From Elgaria multicarinata webbii (lineage: Eukaryota > Chordata > Lepidosauria > Squamata > Anguidae), in contig NC_086173.1 of NCBI RefSeq assembly GCF_023053635.1, positions 145,485,197-145,549,196 on the forward strand: a stretch of DNA of 64,000 nucleotides, written 5' to 3'. Each line of letters starts with the position of its first letter. Position 1 is the first letter of the stretch. The notes beneath the pieces are model-generated. The model had not been told where the DNA came from, made no database searches, and saw only the letters and a program-made list of their open reading frames with translations. Made by a program: the position numbers and the translations under genes. Positions 55,690-64,000 of this stretch are shown here, piece by piece.

Positions 55690-56080
55690 ATATATTGATT
55701 TAGTTGTTTTTTTAAATGTAGAACTTGGCATTTATCCCTATTAAATTTCATTTTGTTGTTTTCAGCCCAGCATGATCACTTTGAAGTTTGTTTCTGTCTT
55801 CCAGGGTGTTAGCTATCCCACCCAATTTTGTGTCATCTGCAAATTGATAAGTGTTCGCTGTACCTCCTCATCCAAATCATTAATAAAAAAGTTGAAGAGC
55901 ACTGGGCCAAGGACTGAGCCCTGCGGTACCCCACTCGTTACCTCCCCCCAGTTTGAGAAGTTTCCATTGATAAGCACTCTTTGAGTCTGATTCCGTAGCC
56001 AACTGTGAATCTACCTAATAGTTGTTCCATCTAGCCCACTTTTAGCTAGTTTGTTAATCAGAAAATCATGGGGCTTTGTT
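55690..56080 (-). mobile_element. CR1 LINE fragment
   Basis: The minus-strand frame gives CR1 RT-region sequence. On the plus strand the landmarks are agaacttggcatttatccct (also at 60723), gaagagcactgggccaagga and gagccctgcggtaccccact. It abuts the hAT fragment at 56080. Confidence 0.75.
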
Positions 56081-56640
56081 GACTGCACTTCTGTTATGCA
56101 GCTTCAGTCCAGTAGCTTTATTCCAGTTGTTGTACACTTTGTGAGTAAATGGATTTTCAGCAATACAATTCAGCAATACAGTCCGATTCTGTATTGGACT
56201 GTATTCTCTGTATTTCCAGAGAAATGGCGACAAACAAAGCAAAACACAGCGTTTTGTATTACACTGTATTCTAACCAAGAATAGCATTTGTACCATGTTG
56301 GGTTGAAATGTCTCCATGACGATTGGCCATATTTTATTGATGGATAACTTTTTAACACTGTCTGAATTGGACTTTCTTCTTGAGACTGTGCAATGTCACT
56401 TGGACCAGGTAACTTTTTTTTTTTTTACAAAGGGAGGCATTAACTCAATCCCTAAACAAGCATCTGGAAACTCTGAAACACTTTCGTCTTCAGAATTATC
56501 TATTTCAGAAATATCAGACTCACTACTACTGCCACATAATTCCTCCTCCTAGTCAAGTTCTGGTTCAGTTAAGTCTTTCCAAGGAGCTCTGTATTTCTGT
56601 AACATCAGACTTTTTCCTGAGTTTTGCTTGGCTTGTGAAG
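56081..56640 (-). mobile_element. hAT transposase fragment with a TTF-type zinc finger
   Basis: On the minus strand, an acidic serine-rich stretch (SESDISEIDNSEDESVSEF) is followed by SIKYGQSSWRHFNPTWYKCY, then SWLEYSVIQNAVFCFVCRHF, then NPFTHKVYNNWNKATGLKLH. The W...WLEYS...AFCFxCRxF pattern is the N-terminal TTF zinc finger of ZMYM/hAT-type transposases. Frame changes and stops (for example in ELD-stop-EEE) show decay; the catalytic part is absent. Confidence 0.7.
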
Positions 56641-58520
56641 TAGTAGTCTAAGATCTAAAAGACAATGTTTTTTAAGATGATGCTCTTGATGAAGCTGAGT
56701 TTTTTTATTACAATCCATTGCCTTTGTAACATGTAATTAAAGAAATAAGAGGCATTGAATATGGTGAGATTAATTGATGAGTAAACATTGTGAGCAAATT
56801 CTCACAATTTACTCTTGCACTGTGAGTGAATTCTCTGCCCCCATTCCTGTCTTAATTCTCTGAGGAGAAAAAAGGAAGACGTGGATAAGGTTAACGTGGA
56901 TTCATTTTTTCCTCCCCCTCTCATTTTTCCTGGCCAACTGTAATGAGTAAAAAAGGAAGAGATCCATGGAATAACCAGTGTTCTTCTAGCTGGCTGGCTG
57001 CTGGTGCTGGAGTATAGTTTGGAGAACTGCCAAGAATAAGTTTTGGCCATTAGGAGTTTTAAGTGTGATGCAGTTATGACGGCCCTCATCCCAAACCACA
57101 GTTACCTAACCCAAATTGGTGGGGCAAAAAGTGGGTTCACTGGAGACAGAGCCAAGGGGGTCACTACCCTCCTAGAAACCTCTCTAGGATAACACAGAGA
57201 AAGCAGTTTGTGGCAGAGCCCACTTATTGAAGTAAGGGGAGGTAGGGAAGGAAGAAGCCCATTTCACACACAGGCAAACTGAGACAGGAGGCAAATAAGA
57301 GTCAATTATTGCAAGAGAGTGAGTTTGGGTTGCATAATTGCAGCACACTTAAGTTCCCAGAGCCAACAGAGAGCAGGCTTAAAAAAAGTGTCTTAAACAC
57401 ACATGCACACAATTTATCCAGGGTACGTCACAGCACAGAGAAAGGCATTTATAGACAAACCTACTTCTCCAACATTTAAATTAAATGCAGATGGGAGACC
57501 AAGAAAACCATTTCACACATAAACTGAGGCAGCAGCTAAATAGGAGCCAATGACTGCAAGTGAGAGAGTTTGGGTTACATAATCACATGTTTAAAGGGGG
57601 AAAATGTACTCCATCAAACAGGAGGAATTTAGCCACGAATATATATTAACTTGCACCACGAAAAGCAAAGACATTATTTTTTTAAACCACGTGTTCACAA
57701 TATAATTGAGATGAATTATACAGCAAAACAAAATGGATTCTAGGCCGAAACACACACACGAATTTCTCAATCTGAAAATCACACACACACACAACAAGCC
57801 CAAATAGATTTTTATATGACATGGCACCAGAGTTACATGCATTCCCTATTGTCACAACCCCATGAAAATATTTTTTCATGAATCTATTGGGCTCTGATGG
57901 GAATGGTTTTTGTTAAAACAAAAGTATTTTTGCTGAGGGAAATAATCCCCTACCCACCCAGAAATGAACAAAGGAGATCAGCAACCACCATCAGCAAGAA
58001 ACATTACAAAAAATAGCAATAAGATCATGCAGGGAGGAAGATGATAGTGATGTTCTTGAAGCTGCCTGCCCCCACCCCACTCAGACTGAGCTGGCCAGAC
58101 AGGAAAAGGTTAAACAGCAAACAGTAAAACTTTAGCAAAACTATTATACACTGGGCAAAACAGGCTGCTAGCAAAAAGCAACATGCAACCCCCCCCCCCC
58201 AAAAAAACCCCCAACATAACGACAATGTGCTGAATATTAAAAAACCCCAAAATATTTTTTGCAACCAGCACAGAAATATTCTACGAACCAGATTCAATTC
58301 ACAAAAAGGCAAAAGTGGGGTAAATAAAATGTTCCTCAGTGCAGAAGATTGGAATAGTGTATTGAGCATTTTCCTGACAAACAATATTAGGAAGTGTTTT
58401 TTATAAGGGAGAGCAATAATATAAATGGAAGGCTAGATCGTCAGCAGACTGTCTTAAGGGAATGAAATGATATCAGTAACTTAAAGAAAAGGAGAATCTT
58501 TTAAAACATACTTAAACAGG
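56641..58520. other. No gene recognised
   Basis: 57180-57600 contains two similar blocks (cccatttcacacacaggcaaactgag and accatttcacacataaactgag; gcaagagagtgagtttgggttgcataa and gcaagtgagagagtttgggttacataa), an old tandem duplication of about 240 bp. Otherwise nothing is recognised. Confidence 0.45.
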
Positions 58521-59420
58521 GTGCAGTTGGCAGCTGTGGGGAAAGCAGAGGCAGCAACCTGGGGCCTGGGCTGGTTGCTCCTTATCTCTTCCTTGTTCCT
58601 TCCTCCTCTTCAGTTGGATTTTGCTCCCACTGGAAAAGGAGCAAGCAAAACAGGCACCGGCAGTGTCTCTGCTCACCGAGGCTGCTTAGCCTGGCCTGCC
58701 TGGCACGTGCTCACTCTCCTCTTCACCCTTGCTAAGTAGCTCCTTCCTAACCTTCCCACCCTGCCCCACCTCTTTCTAAAACAACAAGCCCCCCCCCAGT
58801 CTTCCAGATAATTAATCACCACGACAACGAGGCCTCAAAGCCTCCGCCCAAGCAGTCACCCAGCAGTGAGCTGACCAAGCACCCTGGAACTGGCTCTGGA
58901 ACTGGATCAAATCCTCGTCTCTACTGCCACTGGCTTCTCGACCATCCCAGAATGCAGGCAATTATAACAGGAGTCCTAAAACTGGGGTAGCAACTGGGGT
59001 GGCAAGCTCCTTGTTTGGGGGGGGGGGGCGCTTGCCCTCCTCCGCCGCCCCCTGGAGCCGCCACTGGTGCAGGGTTTCCAGCATCCATTAGGCTCACTGG
59101 GCCCACCCCCTGCCCCGGCTTCTGGCAACCAATCCAAGGTTGTTTCCGTCCAGGAACACCCCCAGAGCAGCTCCGGAATGAGGACAGGAGGCAGAAGAGC
59201 CGTGCTGACCTCACTCCTGCAGGAAAAGTCAGGGCAAGTCCCCAACTTTTTTCTTTTGCCTCTTTGCTCCGCAGTGGCTTCAAACTGGCGGCTGCATCAT
59301 ATAACCGGCACAGTGTCGATTTGGAGCCAACACAGGGCAAAGACTATGTTTAGACAGCCCCTGTGTTTCATGTCAGGCCTGATTGGAGTGGAAAGCAGGA
59401 ATTTTGGGGATTGTGTTTTC
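58521..59420. other. GC-rich stretch with overlapping open frames, function unknown
   Basis: Open frames of about 90-140 codons occur on both strands (for example 59340-58921 minus, 59015-59353 plus). None resembles a family. They overlap one another and include Gly/Pro runs from the poly-G tract at 59020. I take them as by-products of composition. Confidence 0.35.
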
Positions 59421-60002
59421 TGAAGAAGGAAGGAGAGACAGTCAGACCCTCAACAGACTGACTGTGATATAAGTATTACTGTTTGTTGAAAATATATTTA
59501 AACACTGGAAGCATTTGTTTATTCTGGCTTCATTGTTATATGTATTTACTTCCCTTTCTTTATTAATCAATTTCTGTACTTGTCTTTTCTTTATTTATAA
59601 ATTTGTGTTAATCTTGCCCTGTTGTATAGATCTAGTTACATACCTAGTAACCGGAGGTCTGCAACACATGCATACCTGGAAGTAAGCCCTGTTGAGAAAA
59701 GGCAGGTAACGATGCATAAGATGAAGATGTCCCCCTGAATGCTAGGCTAAGCAGGAAATACTGCTTAGAATTAATGAAATGTTACCATATCTGTAACAAC
59801 CTTGAATGATGCTATCTTCATCTGCATTTGTTTAGCCTTGAAAAATGGTGGGTAAGGAAAGACATGACAGAGGAGTACCACATTATGCATGGTGTGGTGA
59901 ATGTGGAGAGGGAGACATGTTTCTTCTTCTCTCATAATACTAAAACCCAGGGTCATACCATGAAGCTGATTGGTGGGAGTTTCAGGACAGATAGAAACAT
60001 AG

Positions 60003-60780
60003 ATTCATAGAAGCGTTGGAAGGGGCCTATAAGGCCATGGAGTCCAACCTCCTGCTGAATGCAGGAACCCACCTTAGCATATCTGAAAGATGGCTGTCCA
60101 GCTGCCTCTTAAATGCCTCTAGTGTGGGAGAGCCCACGACCTCCCTAGGTCATTGGTTTCATTGCCATACTTCTCTTACAGTCAGGAAGTTTTTCCTGAT
60201 GTCCAGCCGGAATCTGGCTTCCTGTAAATTGAGCCCATTATTCCATGTCCTGTACTCTGGGATGATTGTGAAGAGATCACACCCTCCTGTGTGACAACCT
60301 TTTAAGTATTTGAAGAGTGCTATCATGTCTCCCCTCAGTCTTCTCCAGGATAAACATGCCCAGTTGTCTCAGTCTCTCCTCATAGGGCTTTGTTTCCAGA
60401 CCCCCTGATCATCCTGGTTGCCCTCTTCTGAACACGCTCCAGCTTGTCTGCGTCCTTCGTGAAGTGTGGTGCCCAGAACCGGATGCAATACTCAAGATGA
60501 GGCCTAACCAGTGCCGAATAGAGAGGAACCAGTACCTCACATGATTTGGAGACTATACTTCTATTAATGCAGCCCCAAATAGCATTTGCTTTTTTTGCAG
60601 CCTCATCACACTGTTGACTCATATTCAGTTTTTGATCTACAACAGTTCCTTCTTGCTTGTAGTATTGCTGAGCCAAATATTCCGCATCTTATAACTGTGG
60701 ATTTGATCTCTTTTTCTTAGGTGTAGAACTTGGCATTTATCCCTATTAAATTTCATTTTGCTGTTTTCAGCCCACAGAGC
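60003..60780 (-). mobile_element. CR1 LINE 3' part
   Basis: A minus-strand CR1: the plus strand shows agattcatagaagcgttgga, ccaacctcctgctgaatgca, gtcaggaagtttttcctgatg, cctcttctgaacacgctcca. The minus frame 60676-60380 ([40 protein letters not shown]) is the well-known CR1/non-LTR ORF2 C-terminal segment. Confidence 0.88.
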
Positions 60781-61110
60781 ACATAGTCAAACTACGGAAT
60801 TCACTGCCACAAAATGTGGTGATAGTCACCAATTTGGATGGCTTTACAAGGGGATTAGAAAAATTCCTGGAGAAAAAGGCTATTGATGGCTACTAGTCCT
60901 CATGGCTATATACTGCCTCCGGTATCAGAGGCAGTAAGCCTATGTAGATGAGTTGCTGGGGAACATGGGAGGGCATATGCTGTTGCACTCATGTCCTGCT
61001 TGTGGGCTTCCCGTGAGCAGCTTGTTGGCCTGTGTGAAGAGAATGCTGGAATAGATGAGCCTTGGTCTGATCCAGCATGGCTCTTCTTATGTTCTCATGC
61101 ATTTATATAA
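60781..61110 (+). mobile_element. CR1/L3-type LINE 3' end, opposite orientation
   Basis: acggaattcactgccacaaaa, aggctattgatggctactag, tgatccagcatggctcttct and tatgttctcatg. It abuts the antisense CR1 on its left. Confidence 0.8.
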
Positions 61111-61369
61111 ACATCTCACTTTGCATTAAGTGATACTGATGTATTTCCAACACAGTGTAACTTCCTGACTGCCGCTTCTCCCCTCCTCTTGCTATTAGTT
61201 GGTGAGGAATAACTTTACCATTTAAATGTCCAGTGCAAGAACATGTGTAAAGCACTGGGATGACTGGCAATAGAAAGAATACAGCTCTGATTTCCCCAGA
61301 AGTTATCTAATTCCCACAATAAAACCCACAGTTCGGAGTGATACTTCATCCTGATGTCATTCTTCTTAT

Positions 61370-61490
61370 TTTAATTTTCATTTCTATACCACCCAGAAGC
61401 TGAAGATCTCTGAGCGGTTCACAAAAATATGCACAATACAAAATAATAAAACCAGAACAAAATATCGAACGTACAAACGTTAAACAGCTA
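61370..61490 (-). repeat. LINE 3'-end fragment
   Basis: ttctataccacccagaagctg, agatctctgagcggttcaca and the following acaatacaaaataata are a reversed L2-type LINE tail. Confidence 0.6.
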
Positions 61491-61640
61491 AACAGTTTTT
61501 CTTACAGCAAGTCAGAAAAATGAGCTTCCAGGAATAAAGTTAAACATTTATTTCCCTCTTGGAGAATGTAGCACGTCATTTGTAAAAACACGAGAAAAGA
61601 GTTCTGCTGGATCAGACCTTATTCACTGTATCCCACAGCT

Positions 61641-62219
61641 GGAGGGAATCTACACGTCGTTGTGAGGGCGCTTGCATGCGCCCCCAGTGTGCCCCCAAAA
61701 CGACTGTGTGGTCGTGCCCTGAAGAGACGGAGGAAGAGGCGGAGGAGGAAGCGGCTGGGGAATCTGGCCGCGTCCTGCCGCCGCTGCCCACCTCCCCGCT
61801 GGCCTCCTGCTGCCGGCGGAAGAGCCAGCCGGGTCGGAGAGCTTCTTCCGCTCTCTGCCCACCTTCTTCCGCTGAGCTCTCCGACCCAGCCGGTGGGGAG
61901 GTGGGCAGCGGCAGCAAGGACGCGGCCGGATTCCCCAGCCTCCTCCTCCTCCGCCTCTTCCTCCATCTCTTCAGGGCCGGCCGGGTTGGAGAGCTCGGCG
62001 GAAGAAGGCGGGGGGGAGAGCGGAAGAAGCTCTCCGACCCAGCTGGCTCTTTCGCCGGCAGCAGAAAGCCGGCGGGGAGGTGGGCGGCGGCAGCAAGGAT
62101 GTGGCCGGATTCCCCAGCCGCCTCCTCCTCCGTCTCTTCAGGGCACGACCACACAGTCGTTTTGGGGGCGCACTGGGGGCGCATGCAAGCGCCCTCACAA
62201 CGACGTGTAGATTCCCTCC
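61641..62219. mobile_element. GC-rich 579-bp inverted-repeat element
   Basis: Terminal arms of about 95 bp: ggagggaatctacacgtcgt on the left and acgacgtgtagattccctcc on the right, both continuing through a gggcacgaccacacagtcg block and a ctgaagagacgg block. The interior adds further inverted blocks (gagagcttcttccgctctc, cagccgggtcggagag with complements). Large open frames exist in most frames of both strands, a consequence of symmetry and GC content, not genes. Confidence 0.8.
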
Positions 62220-62344
62220 TAGAGGTCAGAAGCTCAGAAGGAACCGGTCTTGAAGAATGGAGGAATTGCTACGGAGGACAGATATATGGCCCATCCTAAG
62301 ATCCCCACCCATCTTTAAAACAGAAAAGAAAAGAGAAAAATAAG

Positions 62345-62404
62345 TAAGAGACGGATATTTCCCAGACTGGGAATCAAACCCAGGTCACAAGGCACCTATT
62401 AGAC
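62345..62404 (-). pseudogene. Possible tRNA-like relic split by the hAT element
   Basis: The minus strand has a good T-arm-like stem-loop CTGGGTTTGATTCCCAG followed by TCTGGGAAA. The other side of the hAT (63647-63665) reads TTTCCCTCG on the minus strand and could pair with GGGAAA. D and anticodon arms cannot be completed. It may be a tRNA-Glu-like pseudogene or a SINE head. Confidence 0.3.
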
Positions 62405-63638
62405 CAGTGTTTCTCAACCTTTTTCTGACCGTGGCCTCCTTCCGACTTTGTTTCCTTCCTGTGGCCCCCCTATCCTACCAGTAGAAAGCTAGCTATTTAA
62501 ATGTTTTGTTTGTAAATAGGACATGTTTTATTTATAATTTTTATAATTTATACAAAATACAATTACATAAAAATGTATCCTTTAAGTATTTCTCGATCAA
62601 TGTGACCCTTGTGCTTGATGACCAGAAACAAGCTTTTTTATATCCGGTTCTATTGCTGTGAGGGATAACCGAAGATCACCTCTGTCCATTATGTTAAGGC
62701 GATTCCGCGTTAGGCTGAGTAAATAATTCACACGACTGAAATCTGTTTCTACCAAATACGAAGTAGAAAATGCCATGAAAAACAATTTTACTTTATCCCA
62801 AAGCTATGGAAACTTTTTAGATATTGTACTCTTTATCCAAAAATGGTGTTTTTCTTGACTGAAAGTTAATTTGGCTGCTATGTCCCTCTGTAGCTCTATG
62901 AGCGCTTCTTGCAAAGAAACATCAACGTCAGCAGCATTCACAGCAAATGGATCAACTACCCAGGCCGGAATATCCATGTCCAGCAGATCATGGAAACAAA
63001 CTTCCATATCATTATAAAGCTGCTTCAAATGATCCACATACACAATTATTTCATCATCTTTCAATTCATCACTAACTGCTGCCAAAGAGGAAAACTGGGC
63101 GAATTCTCGACGTCCAATATTGGTGGCATACAGGTTGACTTTTCCAAGAAACCCTGTAATAATCTTGCTTGAAAAAAGGTCACAATTCTTGTCCTGTAGT
63201 TGTTTGTTTAACAAACTGAGCTTTTCGAAGACATCACACAGGTAAAACATATCACATTTAGCAGAGGTTATCTTTTCTTCCATTTCCTTGTCTCTGAAAA
63301 ATGTCGCAACTGAGTCCCACAAAGCAACTTTGGACAGCCAACAGACTTTTGTATGCAATAATAAGCGTGTGAAATCTTCGTTATTGTCCTCGCAAAGCTG
63401 TCGAAACAGGTGGTCTTGAAGTGCATTTGATTTAATGTAATTTACTGATTTTATTACAATCTGTAGAGACTCATGCAAGCGCCCTGATGGTTTTTTTGAA
63501 ACCAAGTTTTGAAACCTCTGTGGCCCCCTAGTCTCGTGCAGTGGCCCCCCATTTACAAGATTTTCACCTGTGGCCCCCTTGGAACATCCTGGGGGGGGGG
63601 GGCCTGGGGGCCATATGGCCCCCAGTTGAGAAACGCTG
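62405..63638 (-). mobile_element. Buster-type hAT transposon, internally deleted
   Basis: 1234 bp. Ends cagtgtttctcaacc and agttgagaaacgctg. Flanks tattagac and tattagaa form an 8-bp duplication with one change. The minus strand codes for the C-terminal half of a ZBED5/SCAND3-like transposase (63505-62597): TKVCWLSKVALWDSVATFF, YVDHLKQLYNDMEVCFHDLL, then the dimerisation region YLVETDFSRVNYLLSLTRNR. The frame holds except for one TAG at 62804-62806 (KKFP-stop-LWDKVKLFF). The N-terminal BED finger part is missing. Confidence 0.85.
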
Positions 63639-63646
63639 TATTAGAA

Positions 63647-64000
63647 TACGAGGGAAACGGTTCTTTTTTTGTGGTCATATGATAAAAAGTACGAATCGTA
63701 AACCGTCTATAAGAAAATGGTTTGGTTTGTTGGTTTCGTTTTGGTTTACTGCTCTCTACTCCTTAACATGATCACAGCTTCTTTGTATGGCTTTTTAAAT
63801 AAGGCATGCATGCTGCATTTGCCAGCGAAACCCACGTGGCTTTACGGGGGAAGTGGAAAATATTATCAACTAAAATGTGATATATGGGAATGATCTAATA
63901 CGTTCAAGTTTTAAAATAAAACGCAATCCGTTTTTGCTCCCAACAATTCCCCTCTTCCCTGACCTACTGCACAGAAGAACCAGGACGAGGTGCATATGAA
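63647..64000. other. No gene recognised
   Basis: Sequence right of the hAT element. A short 76-codon frame over its edge has no family similarity. Confidence 0.35.

Noticed and set aside
58921-59353. Open frames of 110-140 codons on both strands
   Set aside because: They overlap each other, contain poly-Gly/Pro runs from a homopolymer, and show no recognisable domain.
61662-62299. Overlapping 180-207-codon open frames on both strands
   Set aside because: They lie inside a GC-rich inverted-repeat element; mirror-image frames on both strands show that they follow from symmetry and composition.
1-64000. LTR, endogenous retroviral or Polinton elements; CRISPR arrays
   Set aside because: I saw no paired long terminal repeats, gag/pol/env-like frames, capsid genes or regularly spaced repeats.

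Overview
The window looks like squamate reptile (probably lizard) nuclear DNA. It holds a multi-exon L-amino-acid oxidase gene of the snake-venom LAAO / IL4I1 family and nuclear tRNA genes, one with an intron. The rest is dense in L2-clade and CR1 LINEs, tRNA-headed SINEs, hAT elements (including a SPIN copy) and palindromic MITEs. The exact species cannot be told from sequence alone. I saw no CRISPR array, and no LTR, retroviral or Polinton element.

Layout. (1) 1.3-11.6 kb: three tandem intronless genes, each for a 150-residue divergent histone H2B variant with a long basic tail. Each has an H2B-type octamer plus TATA-like promoter and an AATAAA signal. The first unit is split upstream by a 3-kb L2-clade LINE with a 9-bp target duplication. 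(2) 13.2-17.3 kb: tRNA-Leu(CAA) with an intron, and two identical tRNA-Glu(CTC) genes. (3) 18.6-22.3 kb: remains of a duplicated LAAO gene (exons 3 and 4 recognisable, both disabled). (4) 28.2-53.1 kb, minus strand: an apparently complete seven-exon LAAO gene (518 codons plus stop). Its introns carry a 5'-truncated L1, a recent L2-clade LINE with a 619-codon open frame, SINEs and many MITEs. (5) 49.9-64 kb: repeat-rich DNA without a clear host gene. It has a 912-bp Tc1/mariner-like element with internal tandem repeats, a SPIN element with a perfect 8-bp target duplication, a TTF-zinc-finger hAT fragment, CR1 pieces, a 579-bp GC-rich inverted-repeat element and a Buster-type hAT copy.

How the parts relate. 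The H2B variants probably act in chromatin, perhaps in the germ line (inference). Their promoters were copied with the coding regions, so they are segmental duplicates, not retrocopies. The LAAO gene and the pseudogene share intron sequence and a SINE, so they come from one local duplication followed by decay of one copy. A palindromic MITE family with TA target sites occurs eight times and has been carried along in the H2B array.
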